Positions 30,401 through 39,349 of a stretch of DNA of 64,000 nucleotides are shown here, in pieces; within the stretch, counting starts at the first letter, position 1, and each line of letters starts with the position of its first letter. A program made the translations under genes and the position numbers. Location of the stretch: NCBI RefSeq assembly GCF_000429945.1, contig NZ_KE386994.1, forward strand, positions 116,394-180,393, read 5' to 3'. Under the pieces are notes generated by a model. It searched no databases. It had not been told where the DNA came from and saw nothing but the letters and a program-made list of their open reading frames with translations. The stretch is from Desulfogranum japonicum DSM 18378 (GTDB taxonomy: Bacteria > Desulfobacterota > Desulfobulbia > Desulfobulbales > Desulfobulbaceae).

Positions 30401-30723
30401 AGGGGCTTGAATTCCCAGTCGTGTTTGTTGCCGGATTTGAAGAACAACTCATTCCGCTTCAACCACGAACAGAACTTTCTCTCCCAGCCATGCAGGCCCA
30501 CATCGAAGAAGAACGGCGTCTTGCGTATGTGGGTTTGACCAGAGCTGTGGAAACTTTGTACCTGACGTGGTGTACCACAAGAGTCCATAATGGGCAAAAA
30601 TGTATCAGCCAGGTATCTCAATTTTATTCGGAATTGCCAGAAGAATATCTTGAGTCTCCGCCTGTTGTGAGAACAGCGCAGAAAAAACAAAGAACTTATA
30701 AACAACTTTCACTGTTTAGCTAG
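27430..30723 (+). CDS. Endonuclease Q-like PHP domain fused to UvrD-family helicase
   Basis: The start is probably GTG 27430, giving MKYIADLHIHSAFS and 1097 residues. Residues about 1-430 form an EndoQ-type PHP nuclease: DLHIHS, GTGDFTHPEW, LTAEISSIYKK, VPAHIWTPWFSLFGSKSGF, SNSDCHSP, then a zinc ribbon with Cys at about 287, 290, 303 and 306, and a helix-hairpin-helix-like region. A basic linker leads to a superfamily-1 helicase (about 470-1097) with Walker A (AGPGTGKTHT), DEFQDINQEQ, GDPDQSIYGFRGAD, LSTLHAAKGLEFP and YVGLTRAVETLYL. EndoQ cuts 5' of deaminated bases and abasic sites; a tethered helicase would strip the nicked strand. Both halves look intact. Confidence 0.9.
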   Translation: MKYIADLHIHSAFSRATSKASNLQGLAAWAAIKGINVIGTGDFTHPEWYTHLCEQLVEDEPGMYRLRDEYLDCDSFLPPELQGMKTVEQVRFVLTAEISSIYKKAGRVRKNHNILFAPDLESVSRINRKLATIGNIHSDGRPILGLDAKDLLDIMLELAPEGFLVPAHIWTPWFSLFGSKSGFDTIEECFEELTPHIFALETGLSSDPEMNRCISSLDRFTLISNSDCHSPAKLGREANIFNTELSFYHMRDAIRKPRNAEEKQVFEATIEFYPEEGKYHCDGHRKCQICYEPEESIKHDNLCPVCNKPLTIGVLNRVVELADRTSPQYQPYDPAVYSITPLAEVLSELLNVGPASKKVSQAYARAIGTFGSEFSILIDVPLEEIGAKSNALFQEAIRRIRENEVIRKPGYDGEFGVIRVFEQDEKEQFIGQGNLFGMAASPPGKKKRKVTPQPKKKVDNTACTAVPRELNPQQKTAVDAESPIIAVQAGPGTGKTHTLVARVQKHLDEQDSPCTVITFTNKAADELHDRLSAQFEEGNGKEKLHVSTFHGYCLRWLRKNDPSLTVLGGNDRPFMLMRLEPDLSLQQAKEKAVVLVQLLGDPDGRNSVEVQIYRDALQQKHIIDIDLIIPGLIEILQENTPQSLQIRAETGALFVDEFQDINQEQYQLVSLLATSSPVFVIGDPDQSIYGFRGADVQWFSRFVETFHAQVIQLIHNYRSGLHIIKCAEELISRNTIHQERKPMLAVSKSSGSIYVQQCTTPEQEARFILDHIEAHLGGTSHRVIEGLNISDNGDYGLQDIAVLFRTSRQMESLSNVLNQRGIPYQRVDQKAFYAQNEMRPLFYAILLLAGKAQLEHQLFLIRQEKGVGEGAVRTISKWMGRVDQLPDILGEQIHGLFSSSTPSLLLAFQSFFHKIKKACAEGMPMANLVEQLAEHYGFEIQQHSVQQLRQLAVNYGPNIDSFATYLLRYSDSVLYDEMSDVITLSTLHAAKGLEFPVVFVAGFEEQLIPLQPRTELSLPAMQAHIEEERRLAYVGLTRAVETLYLTWCTTRVHNGQKCISQVSQFYSELPEEYLESPPVVRTAQKKQRTYKQLSLFS

Positions 30724-30726
30724 CCA

Positions 30727-32415
30727 ATGCCTGATCTACCCACAACACAAGATCTCCAGCAGGAGATCATCATCCTCAAGAAGACCAATGAGCGCCTGCG
30801 TCTTGAGAATTTGGAACTCAGGGAAACGGCAAATCAGGCTGATACCGCATCAAAGGCTAAATCAGACTTTCTGGCTATGATAAGCCATGAAATTCGTACA
30901 CCTATGAATGGAGTTATAGGGATTAGCGAATTATTACTGAACACAGAACTCCACCCTCGTCAAAAACATTTTGCTCAGCTGATTCTCACTTCGGCTCGAA
31001 GTCTCCTTACCCTTATCAATAGTCTGCTTGATTTCAGTAAAATAGAAGCGCATAAGATGGGATTGGAAATCATCTCATTTGATCTCAGAGATCTTTTGCA
31101 GCAGCTGTTAACACTCTATATTGTTTCCGGTAAACAAAAAGGAATCGCAGTCAAGCTTGAGGTGGGAGAAGATGTTGCACGCTACTATACCGGAGACGGC
31201 GTTAAGCTTCGCCAGATTTTGGTTAATCTTCTTGGAAATTCGATTAAATTCACCGATAATGGACAGATTACACTAACGGTTGAACATGTGGATCGTCAAG
31301 AAGATACGGATCTGCTTCGGTTTACGGTGATTGATACAGGCATGGGGATTGCCGAAAATGCACTTAAAACGTTATTTGAGCCGTTTGTCCAGGCTGATAT
31401 AAGTTCAACCCGTCGTTTTGGAGGTACAGGTCTTGGGCTTTCCATCTGTTCCAAGCTTGTTGAACTGATGGGAGGGCGAATTGAAGTTAAGTCTGAAAGC
31501 GGAAAGGGCAGCAGGTTTTGGTTTACATTACCCTTCAAGCCCGAAAAAACAGGTGACATCATTGCTGGTCCCCAGTTGGATTTTGCAATTCCCTTGCATC
31601 ATGGCCAGAATACAACCTGTGGCATGAGCCAGGATGACAAGAGTAATACTCTGCGTCTGCTTATTGTTGATGATGATCAGACAAATCGTATAGTCATGGA
31701 GGAAATATTCAAGGATACCCCTGCCAAGACGTATTTTGCTGAAAATGGGCAACAGGCCATTTCAATGTGCAGCGAGCAATCTTTTGCCATGATTTTTATG
31801 GATTGCCAGATGCCTGTCATGGATGGATTTGAGGCCACTGTCAGAATTCTAGAAGAACTCAAAGAAAAAAAGCGTCCAGTCCCCCCAATCATTGCGTTAA
31901 CCGCGGATGCAACCAAACGTACTCACGAACGCTGTTATGATGTTGGCATGGTCGACTACCTTGTGAAACCAATTGATTTCAGACGATTACAGGAGGTACT
32001 CCAGGTGTGGTTGCCTGACTCTGAAGAAAAAATACATATTTTTTCTACAGATGATAAATCTGCCGTTGAGACCGACGAAGAAAATAGTGTTATCAATAGG
32101 GCCGCGTTACAAAAGCTCGAACAGCATGTTGGTAATATTGATAATGTTGTAAAGGTGTTCGTTGGTGCGTTGGAACAACGAACCAAAGCACTAAAAGCTG
32201 CTTTTCTCGCAGGGAGAGCAGATGAAGTACAGAAATACGCACATATGTTGAAAGGCAGCAGCAGCCAGGTTGGCGCAGAACAGCTCGCTAAATTATGTGA
32301 GGCTATGGAACAGGCTGGGAGAAGAGGTAGCCTGAAAGAAGTGCGGCAACTCATGCCAAAAATCGAACATATGGTGAAGGAAGTGCTTAACTTTTTCAAG
32401 GAACAACGTAACTGA
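30727..32415 (+). CDS. Hybrid histidine kinase with receiver and Hpt domains
   Basis: This 562-residue cytoplasmic protein has a short coiled coil (about residues 5-45) and no recognisable sensor domain. It then carries HisKA (AMISHEIRTPMNG, His54), HATPase_c (DTGMGIAENAL, GGTGLGLSICSKLVELMGG), a receiver (LLIVDDDQTNR, phospho-Asp in MIFMDCQMPVMDG) and a C-terminal Hpt domain (YAHMLKGSSSQVG). It starts 3 bp after the helicase stop and lies 40 bp before a GGDEF regulator, its likely partner. The phosphorelay H-D-H is complete within one chain. Confidence 0.93.
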   Translation: MPDLPTTQDLQQEIIILKKTNERLRLENLELRETANQADTASKAKSDFLAMISHEIRTPMNGVIGISELLLNTELHPRQKHFAQLILTSARSLLTLINSLLDFSKIEAHKMGLEIISFDLRDLLQQLLTLYIVSGKQKGIAVKLEVGEDVARYYTGDGVKLRQILVNLLGNSIKFTDNGQITLTVEHVDRQEDTDLLRFTVIDTGMGIAENALKTLFEPFVQADISSTRRFGGTGLGLSICSKLVELMGGRIEVKSESGKGSRFWFTLPFKPEKTGDIIAGPQLDFAIPLHHGQNTTCGMSQDDKSNTLRLLIVDDDQTNRIVMEEIFKDTPAKTYFAENGQQAISMCSEQSFAMIFMDCQMPVMDGFEATVRILEELKEKKRPVPPIIALTADATKRTHERCYDVGMVDYLVKPIDFRRLQEVLQVWLPDSEEKIHIFSTDDKSAVETDEENSVINRAALQKLEQHVGNIDNVVKVFVGALEQRTKALKAAFLAGRADEVQKYAHMLKGSSSQVGAEQLAKLCEAMEQAGRRGSLKEVRQLMPKIEHMVKEVLNFFKEQRN

Positions 32416-32455
32416 TCTGTTGTATTGAATCTTTAGCAGAAAAAGATATGTCATT

Positions 32456-33790
32456 ATGAAGAAGCCGCTTTTTTCCGGAGCCATCCCACGGATATTAATT
32501 GTCGATGATGATGAGGTTATCCGTGTGGTGCTTCGCCAGTTTCTGGAGTCAGAGCACTATGCAGTTGAAGAGGTTGACAACGGATCTGACGCATTGGAAT
32601 ACGTTCGGGGAAAACAATTTGACCTGGTAATCTTAGACATAGCTATGCCTGGTATTGACGGTCCAAGTGTTTGTGAACATATTTCCACATCCCTTGTCAA
32701 CCCGCCACCTGTTTTGATGGTAACTGCTTTGGATGATGAAGATACCATTGATAGATCCTTTAATGCCGGAGCTGTTGATTATATACGTAAGCCTATACGT
32801 TGGCCTGTGCTAAAAAATCGTATTCGTTACATATTGGGATCTCATCGTGCAAAACTTGAACTTGAGTTGCTATCAAAAAATTACGAAATGATCCTGGATG
32901 CAGCTGCCAATGGTATTTGCGGCGTAAATATTCAAGGGAACATCAGCTACATCAATCCTGTGGGCCTGGGTATGTTGGGCTACACCCTTGAAGAGGTTAC
33001 AGGTAAGTCTTACAAAGACATCTTTTATCTCTCCTCTCCGGGAAAAGATGATTTTAATATGGAGAGTTGTCCCTTTTTTTCAGATAGAACCCTTCAAGAA
33101 ACGACATATTTCAACGAAATCCGTATATTAAAGAAGGATGGAAGCAGTTTTCCAGCGGACTTTCGTTCAACACCTATCATTCAGTCCAACAGGCTTGTCG
33201 GTGGTGTACTGATTTTCGAAGATATTACAGAGCGTCAGGAGGCTGCAGAGCTGATTCGTTATATGGCCAATCATGATGCTTTGACCCACCTGCCCAACAG
33301 GAACTATTTTAAGAGACGTCTTCCACAGGCGATTTCACTGGCACAGAGACAAAGAAGAAAACTTTGTCTGCTATTTATTGATCTTGATCGATTCAAACCC
33401 ATAAACGATACCTATGGCCATGGTATAGGTGACATGGTTCTCATACAGGTCGCGAATCGTCTGCGGTCTACGTTGCGGGCATCTGACTCCGTATGCCGTT
33501 TAGGGGGAGATGAATTTGTTATTCTTCTTGAATCTACAGACACATTTGAGGGAGCAAGTCATGTTGCTCAAAAAGCTATTGATTTACTCAATGAGCCCAT
33601 CGATGTAAATGCCCATGTCTGTTACATCGGTGCAAGCGTTGGTATATCTGTTTATCCTGATGATTGTGCAGATGCGGAAGCCATGTTGCGACATGCAGAT
33701 ATTGCCATGTATGAGGCAAAGAAAAATGGACGCAACTGCTGGGCTTTTTATTCTTCGACAGAGAAGAGTACTAAAAAAGCTGCCAATTGA
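32456..33790 (+). CDS. Response regulator with REC-PAS-GGDEF (diguanylate cyclase)
   Basis: This 444-residue protein has a receiver (ILIVDDDEV, phospho-Asp61 in LVILDIAMPG), a PAS domain (about 145-270; AANGICGVNIQGNISYINPVG) and a GGDEF domain (about 275-435). The motif RLGGDEFVILLES is intact, so c-di-GMP synthesis is expected. I see no clear RxxD inhibitory site. Its position directly after the hybrid kinase suggests phosphorelay input to c-di-GMP output. Confidence 0.94.
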   Translation: MKKPLFSGAIPRILIVDDDEVIRVVLRQFLESEHYAVEEVDNGSDALEYVRGKQFDLVILDIAMPGIDGPSVCEHISTSLVNPPPVLMVTALDDEDTIDRSFNAGAVDYIRKPIRWPVLKNRIRYILGSHRAKLELELLSKNYEMILDAAANGICGVNIQGNISYINPVGLGMLGYTLEEVTGKSYKDIFYLSSPGKDDFNMESCPFFSDRTLQETTYFNEIRILKKDGSSFPADFRSTPIIQSNRLVGGVLIFEDITERQEAAELIRYMANHDALTHLPNRNYFKRRLPQAISLAQRQRRKLCLLFIDLDRFKPINDTYGHGIGDMVLIQVANRLRSTLRASDSVCRLGGDEFVILLESTDTFEGASHVAQKAIDLLNEPIDVNAHVCYIGASVGISVYPDDCADAEAMLRHADIAMYEAKKNGRNCWAFYSSTEKSTKKAAN

Positions 33791-33816
33791 TTAGGTGTCA
33801 GGTTAATTGGCAGCTG
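33778..33816 (+). terminator. Inverted repeat at the end of the GGDEF regulator gene
   Basis: AGCTGCCAATT (33778-33788) and AATTGGCAGCT (33805-33815) form a perfect 11-bp stem overlapping the stop codon. There is no T-run after it, so it may be an mRNA 3' end rather than a classical terminator. Confidence 0.45.
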
Positions 33817-34047
33817 TCAACCAGGAGGCTGTCTGAAGGTGAACTCTTCACCGATTAAGCAGTGGTTCTGCATAATCGGCTCTGTGCACCTGATTTTTCA
33901 CCTATCAGCCTGGCTTACGTATGATCCAATACGCTTCGCCAGCCTATTTGCAAAAATTTCAGGCACTCTGTAACCAGTTACAAACACAGGGGCTTTTCAA
34001 ATTTTTATCCATCTCCCCTATGCGTAGTTATGTTTCAGAAAAATTAT
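33817..34047. other. Convergent intergenic region
   Basis: This gap lies between the GGDEF regulator and the convergent CBS gene. Apart from the inverted repeats listed at either side, I see no gene, promoter or repeat. Confidence 0.4.
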
Positions 34048-34078
34048 GCTCAACATATTTTACTGAAATATGTTGAGC
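34048..34078 (-). terminator. Probable terminator of the CBS-domain gene
   Basis: GCTCAACATATTT (34048-34060) and AAATATGTTGAGC (34066-34078) form a perfect 13-bp stem with a 5-nt loop. On the minus strand it is followed by ATAATTTTT and lies about 70 bp after the CBS gene stop. Confidence 0.6.
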
Positions 34079-34145
34079 TGAGAAAAAAGCAATTCTCCGA
34101 CAGACTCCTGAAAATGAGTATGCTGTAAAAACAGCAAAGGAGATA

Positions 34146-34604
34146 TCACCCCTGTTTATGAGCTATGGTTTTAATGATATCCGCATTGCCAATGATTCCC
34201 TGCAGGGTGCCATCTTGAATGACCGGTATGGTGTGGACATTCTTGGTAGCCATAAGGGTGGCGATTTCTTCCAAGGTTGTTTCAGGAGTTACACTGACCA
34301 GATCATACGTGCAGATATCACTCACTTTTGATCCTGAGATTTTTCGCAATTCCTTTTCCATCTTATCCGGCCGTTCCAGAAACAGAAAAGAGTCGAGAAT
34401 GGCTACAGCTGTTGGAATATGAACTTTTTTATTCTGAAAGATCAGATCACTTTCCGTCACAATCCCGACCACATTGTTTTCATCATCTACAACGGGAACT
34501 CCGTTTATCTTATTGGTCAGAAGAATTGTAGCCAGATCACGGATAGAATCTGATTCATTAACTACCATCACTTCTGTGGACATAATATCTTTTGCTGTCA
34601 GCAT
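34146..34604 (-). CDS. Two-CBS-domain protein
   Basis: This 152-residue protein consists of a tandem CBS pair (MLTAKDIMSTEVMVVNESDS to KINGVPVVDDENNVVGIVTESDLI, and VSVTPETTLEEIATLM to VIQDGTLQGIIGNADII). Such stand-alone Bateman modules bind adenosine nucleotides and regulate partner proteins. The partner is not evident; flanking genes are unrelated. An AGGTTAAT-like leader gives only a weak SD. Confidence 0.93.
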   Translation of the reverse strand: MLTAKDIMSTEVMVVNESDSIRDLATILLTNKINGVPVVDDENNVVGIVTESDLIFQNKKVHIPTAVAILDSFLFLERPDKMEKELRKISGSKVSDICTYDLVSVTPETTLEEIATLMATKNVHTIPVIQDGTLQGIIGNADIIKTIAHKQG

Positions 34605-34670
34605 ATATTAACCTCATCTGTCTGGATTATAAAAGAGTAGGGGACAAGTAGTCCGCACTTCTCATAATGT

Positions 34671-34832
34671 TAGGGGCACGGAAAAAAATATTCAATCCTG
34701 CTTGTTTCTCAATTTGGTAACGTCGTCGCGTCAATGGCTCAATACGCCCAGTATGGACCCATTGACGCGACGACGTTACCAACCACCGATATCCTACGCA
34801 ATTTTTGGATATTTAGTATTTTCCGCGACCTT
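34671..34832 (+). repeat. MITE-like palindromic element, copy B
   Basis: This 162-bp copy has the same orientation as copy A, with left end TAGGGGCACGGAAAAAAATA and right end TTTCCGCGACC. The core arms GGTAACGTCGTCGCGTCAAT and the matching inverted arm are near-perfect around 34719-34786. It lies between the CBS gene and the NAD(P)HX repair gene. Confidence 0.85.
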
Positions 34833-34863
34833 TAAAAACAATCTATTATTCTACCGCTCAAAA

Positions 34864-36471
34864 CTACCTGACACCTTTTCCTAATTTTCGGCAACCTTTT
34901 GCCAATTCTGCTATGCAAACAGGGAGTTGCTCTGCTACTTCTGAAGCCAGGTAGCCATATGGACTTATCTGAGCCAGACGATCGGCGGCAAATCCATGCA
35001 GGAAGGTTCCAAGGCAGGCCGCGTCCCATGGGGCATAGCCCTGGACAAGCAGGCTGCCGATAATTCCAGCAAGCACGTCTCCCATACCTCCAGTGGCCAT
35101 TCCTGGATTGCCGGAGGTGTTAATTGCCCAGCAACCGGAAGATGAGGCAAGAACAGTACCTGCTCCTTTTAAGATAGTGATCAATTCATGCCCGCTTGAA
35201 TGGGTACTTTGCCAGAGGGCCGACTCAAGACGATCTTGCTGAAGCTTTTGAACGGAAGTCTGGCAGAGTCGGGCCATTTCGCCTGGATGCGGTGTGAAAA
35301 TACGTGGCCCTCCCGGATTATCAATGGTTTCTGGTTGGGTGGCCAGGATGTTAAGTGCGTCGGCATCAATGACCATGGGAATCTGTAGTCGCTTATACAG
35401 TTCATAAACCAAGGTGGCTGTCACTTGATCTGTGGCGATTCCAGGTCCAAGGACAACTGCTTCTTTATCTTCGCAAAATTCGAGGATGGTATTCAGGTCA
35501 TCAATGGACAACCTTGCCTGGGAATGTGGTAAAGGAAGAGTCATTGCCTCTGGCAGTGAGATTTCGAATATCGTATTCAAATCAGCAGGTACTGCCAGCG
35601 AGGCCAGGCCGACACCACTATATAAAGCACTTTTTGCGCAGAGAATTGCAGCACCTGTTTTACCAATAGAACCTGCAATAACGACAAGGTGGCCATTACT
35701 TCCCTTATGAGCCGTGATCTGTTTGCCGGCAGGAACAGGGATAGTTCCTTCTGTCAGAGCTTTACCCTGTATTTTTACTTTTCTGTATAACTGAGGAGGA
35801 ATACCTATGTCCACGACTCGAACATCACCTATTCCCTCACCACCGTTATGAAAGTGGGCTGGTTTGGGCAGGCCGTAGGTGACCGTCAAATCAGCTTGTA
35901 TTACGCCCCCATGTATCTGGCCTGTATCGCTGTTCATTCCGGAGGGAATATCAACGGCGACAATAGGAATCTGTTCCTGTTGTTTCAGTGAATTGATACA
36001 GTGGATGGCTTCAAGAAAATGCCCTTCAACTTCCCTGGTCAGGCCTGTACCAAAGAGAGCATCGACTACTGTGTATACGGGATTTTTTCGATGGTGGCTA
36101 ATTATGTGGTCATAAATTTCCTGAACTTCCTCGTTCGAGCTGAGAATAGTGCAGGGTAAACCGATGTTTTTGATTATTGTATAGTTTCCCAGGGCATCGC
36201 CTGTCAGTTTAGACGGAGGTACCAGAAGATACAATAGAGGACATGCACCCTGGTTCAGCAGGGTTCTTGCTATGACAAAACCATCTCCGCCATTATTTCC
36301 CGGCCCGACGAAAATGACTACATGTTTACCTCGAGGCGAGCCAAATCTTTCAACCATGTAATCAACGGTTCCACGGCCTGCGTTCTCCATGAGCACCATT
36401 CCGGGGATCCCAATGGATTCAATGGCCAGCCTATCCAATTCCCTCATTTGTGCAGCTTGAGCAATATACAT
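34864..36471 (-). CDS. nnr: Bifunctional NAD(P)HX epimerase/dehydratase
   Basis: This 535-residue enzyme has an N-terminal epimerase domain (about 1-220; GMVLMENAGRGTVDYM, GPGNNGGDGFVIARTL, DIPSGMNSDTG) and a C-terminal ADP-dependent dehydratase domain (about 235-530; GHLVVIAGSIGKTGAAIL, VIDADALNIL, TPHPGEMARL, NTSGNPGMATGGMGDVL). It repairs hydrated NADH and NADPH, a metabolite-repair function. Its length and domain order match the E. coli YjeF type. Confidence 0.96.
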   Translation of the reverse strand: MYIAQAAQMRELDRLAIESIGIPGMVLMENAGRGTVDYMVERFGSPRGKHVVIFVGPGNNGGDGFVIARTLLNQGACPLLYLLVPPSKLTGDALGNYTIIKNIGLPCTILSSNEEVQEIYDHIISHHRKNPVYTVVDALFGTGLTREVEGHFLEAIHCINSLKQQEQIPIVAVDIPSGMNSDTGQIHGGVIQADLTVTYGLPKPAHFHNGGEGIGDVRVVDIGIPPQLYRKVKIQGKALTEGTIPVPAGKQITAHKGSNGHLVVIAGSIGKTGAAILCAKSALYSGVGLASLAVPADLNTIFEISLPEAMTLPLPHSQARLSIDDLNTILEFCEDKEAVVLGPGIATDQVTATLVYELYKRLQIPMVIDADALNILATQPETIDNPGGPRIFTPHPGEMARLCQTSVQKLQQDRLESALWQSTHSSGHELITILKGAGTVLASSSGCWAINTSGNPGMATGGMGDVLAGIIGSLLVQGYAPWDAACLGTFLHGFAADRLAQISPYGYLASEVAEQLPVCIAELAKGCRKLGKGVR

Positions 36472-36613
36472 AATTTTTTGTATGATTAGATGTGTCTACA
36501 CTGTATGCAGGCCAGGTTTATGTGTCTTTGGCCTCCCTCCTGCGTGCAGTATAATCCGATTGTCAGTTCAAATAAAGCTGGAACCACCCTTTCACTATAA
36601 TAAGGCCTGTGAA

Positions 36614-38194
36614 CTATTGCTTTTGCTCAGTGGTTTGATATCTGGTGGCCCGAATATCGTTTTTATTTTCAGGAATCCAACGGATACCACCTTTAAATCC
36701 ATATCCTTTAAACAGATATAATTTCTGTGTATTTTGGAGGCCAAACCAGGGAGAGTTCCTTGTAAGGTTGATTTCTTTTACAGGATCAATACGTTGAAAC
36801 AGACCTGCCAACTGCTGCTCCATGGGGCGGTAACTGAAAACCCCAATGGCATCTTGCCCCTGCAACATTGAATCATTCCACCAGAAGTCATAGACATTGG
36901 GGCGCGACCATCTATTTATGGAGACGGTTTGAGGGTTGCCGGGAGTATAGAAAGCCAGTTCGCTGGCATATTGATAGCGAAGACCGAAAATGAAAGTTGA
37001 TTCAGGTCGTTTCATGGTTTCCCGCTCTTTATAGACTATGGCACCAAGTTGATCCCAGCCGGTAGTCTCACGGGCAGTACGATCCAGGTTCAAGGGGATT
37101 GGGAGTAATGGATAAGTAACCTGCAGTAAAATTGGTAAAGTAATGCATATCCCACCATACAGAGAAAGACGCCATGGCCATTTTGATTGTGGTTTTTTAT
37201 GAGGCGGGGCAAAAACGGCAAGAAAAAGAATAATGGCTGTGGTGAAGACTGGTGCTGGCCAGTTACCATAAATACGTACATGGAAGGCGAGTAGTAAAAA
37301 TATGAGAAAGCCTGGTAAAGACATCCAACAGAGGTAGGCCCGTGCCTCCTTGCCAAGGTTTTTACTCATTGGTGGGTAAAACCACAATATGAGGATAAAC
37401 AGAAATAGGAATGGTGATAATAGTGCAGCTTGAGACGCAAAGAAATCGCCAACAAATCTAAGAGTGAAAAAAGGACCATCATCAAGACCACCCTGATAGA
37501 GAACATGCCTGAAAGTTGCCCACTCGTGCTGCCAGTTCCAGATAAGAACAGGAGAAAAAAGAACAAGGCCTAAAAACAAGCCGGCCCAGGGCCATGCCGT
37601 GGCGAGTTCTTTTCTAAATCGCGGGGTACAGATCATGTAGAAAAAGAGGCTGGGGAGAAAAAGCAGCATTGTGTATTTGCTGAGCATCCCCAGACCGAAC
37701 CAAATTCCTGTTGCTATCCAGTGAGACTTATTTCGCAGTGTCAGAGCCATGGCGGCATGGTAGCATGCTGCAGCCCAGCACGGCAGGAGTAGACCGTCAG
37801 GGGTGGCAATCAGTGCTGAGCCATTATAGAGGAGGACGACTTGCGTCAGGAGAGCGGCTGCCGGAGCAAGACGCCAGCCAGCCAGTTGACCGGTCAACCT
37901 GGTGGTATATATGGAAAATATTGCTCCACCTATGAGTGTTGGTAAACGTACGCCAAAGGCTGTATGGCCAAACAACTTGGTTGAAAGCCATATGGTCCAT
38001 GCAATCATGGGGGGATGATCGTGGTAACCGAGATCCAGATACCTGGACCACTGCCAGTAATTTGTTTCATCTGGAGCAAGAAGAAACTGGGTGCTCAGAA
38101 GAGCTCGAAGCAGGGTAAAACCTATGATAATACACAGGCTTGTATAAAGGGGTGATTTTATATTACTGTTATCCATAGGGCAACTGAAAGTCAT
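36614..38194 (-). CDS. GT39-type (ArnT/PMT family) membrane glycosyltransferase
   Basis: This 526-residue polytopic protein has about ten helices. The first periplasmic loop carries the PMT_2 signature APDETNYWQWSRYLDLGYHD, with the Asp-Glu catalytic pair, followed by HPPMIAW. It likely transfers a sugar from an undecaprenyl- or polyprenyl-phosphate donor to a lipid or glycan on the periplasmic side. The start is ATG 38194 or ATG 38176; neither has a strong SD. It lies near other envelope genes. Confidence 0.88.
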   Translation of the reverse strand: MTFSCPMDNSNIKSPLYTSLCIIIGFTLLRALLSTQFLLAPDETNYWQWSRYLDLGYHDHPPMIAWTIWLSTKLFGHTAFGVRLPTLIGGAIFSIYTTRLTGQLAGWRLAPAAALLTQVVLLYNGSALIATPDGLLLPCWAAACYHAAMALTLRNKSHWIATGIWFGLGMLSKYTMLLFLPSLFFYMICTPRFRKELATAWPWAGLFLGLVLFSPVLIWNWQHEWATFRHVLYQGGLDDGPFFTLRFVGDFFASQAALLSPFLFLFILILWFYPPMSKNLGKEARAYLCWMSLPGFLIFLLLAFHVRIYGNWPAPVFTTAIILFLAVFAPPHKKPQSKWPWRLSLYGGICITLPILLQVTYPLLPIPLNLDRTARETTGWDQLGAIVYKERETMKRPESTFIFGLRYQYASELAFYTPGNPQTVSINRWSRPNVYDFWWNDSMLQGQDAIGVFSYRPMEQQLAGLFQRIDPVKEINLTRNSPWFGLQNTQKLYLFKGYGFKGGIRWIPENKNDIRATRYQTTEQKQ

Positions 38195-38611
38195 ATTCGG
38201 TGGGAATTGAAGGCCGTGGGGAATAATACCTACCTAAAAATTGTGCAGGGTATAGGTTCATTTTCCTGAATGTTTCTATGTCGTATTGATCCATTGATAC
38301 AGCCATGAGAATACGTTGAGAGGTCTACACGGCTGGACCATGTAATTTTTCGTGGCCCTTAACTTAGAAGATTAGCAATGCATCATATTTTTCACATATT
38401 TGCCTGTGATATTCAAGTTTTTGATTAATTTTCTATAAAAATCAGTTAGTTGAATTGGCAGTTGGCATATTTTTTTCATGAAAGTCATAGTGTTGTTAAT
38501 GAATACTTGTTCTCTTAAGCAGAAAAAGGCTAAAATAGGATCTACACACAAAGTGGCAGCCTGTTTGTATAAACAAGTTGTAAGTTATATTGTATTTCAG
38601 GAGTTATTCTG
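38195..38611. other. Intergenic region containing a decayed MITE copy
   Basis: This 417-bp divergent gap has no gene. Its left part is copy E of the palindromic repeat (38210-38362). The rest is AT-rich and probably holds the promoter of the PAP2 gene. Confidence 0.5.
38210..38362 (-). repeat. MITE-like element, decayed copy E
   Basis: This copy aligns along its length with copies C and D: CCTAAAAATTGTGCAGGGTA matches the left arm, GTCGTATTGATCCATTGA matches the loop side, and GTTGAGAG...GGCTGGACCATGTA...CGTGGCCCTTA matches the right arm. The core stem is lost because both arms have mutated, so this copy looks old. Confidence 0.65.
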
Positions 38612-39349
38612 TTGGACCGTCTTAATCGTATCTTTCTTATCTGCATAGCCTTTATAGTACTCACTTTTTGTATGTGGCTGACCAATGCAGACAGGTATAT
38701 CTCTTCACTTTTTTATGTACCTGGCCGGCGTTGGCCGGGTCCGGGAGTTACCCAGGATATATGGTGTTTCGTATATCAGGTGGCTCCAATTCCCTCAATA
38801 GTTTTAGGTGTTATTGCCCTGTTTGTCCTCCTGCTTGGTATTAAATACATCTCATTACGTTACTATAGAAGAGCTGCTCTTTTTATGTTGCTTTTACTTC
38901 TTCTCGGGCCAGGGCTTCTTGTTAATGTGGTTTTCAAAGAAAATCTGGGCAGGCCGCGTCCCCGTGAGGTAACTGATTTCAACGGGAACTATGCGTATCA
39001 TCAGTTTTGGGAGCCTGGCCCCACCAGTACCAATTCATCTTTCCCCTCCGGCCATGCAGCTATAGCCTTTTCCACCATGGGACCCTGGTTTCTTATACGT
39101 AGGAGAGGAAACAGAAAATTGGAGTACGGAATACTGGGAGCCTCTATCTGCTGGGGCGGAGTTGTCGGTTATGCCCGTATCTATCAGGGAGCCCATTTTC
39201 TCAGTGATATTGTTTGGGCAGGAGCCTTTGTCTATCTAACCGGAGAGATACTTGCCATCTTGCTTAAGCCGGAGTTGCCGCCGGGAAATGCTGCTTTCAA
39301 AATCAGTCACTGTGCAAATATTCCTTTATCTGATCAAAGACCTGTGTAA
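38612..39349 (+). CDS. PAP2-family membrane phosphatase (PgpB/LpxE-like)
   Basis: The start is TTG 38612 with an AGGAG SD 8 bp upstream. The 245-residue protein has five or six helices and the three phosphatase motifs KENLGRPRPREV, SFPSGHAA and GYARIYQGAHFLSDI, containing the catalytic His residues. It probably dephosphorylates undecaprenyl pyrophosphate, phosphatidylglycerophosphate or lipid A in the periplasm. Its 3' end overlaps the convergent GT9 gene by 47 bp. Confidence 0.9.
   Translation: MDRLNRIFLICIAFIVLTFCMWLTNADRYISSLFYVPGRRWPGPGVTQDIWCFVYQVAPIPSIVLGVIALFVLLLGIKYISLRYYRRAALFMLLLLLLGPGLLVNVVFKENLGRPRPREVTDFNGNYAYHQFWEPGPTSTNSSFPSGHAAIAFSTMGPWFLIRRRGNRKLEYGILGASICWGGVVGYARIYQGAHFLSDIVWAGAFVYLTGEILAILLKPELPPGNAAFKISHCANIPLSDQRPV

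Noticed and set aside
34702-34884. 60-codon frame reading VTSSRQWLNTPSMDPLTRR and the similar frame at 58836-59048
   Set aside because: Both are translations of the same palindromic repeat (copies B and D). Their similarity is due to the DNA element, not a protein family.
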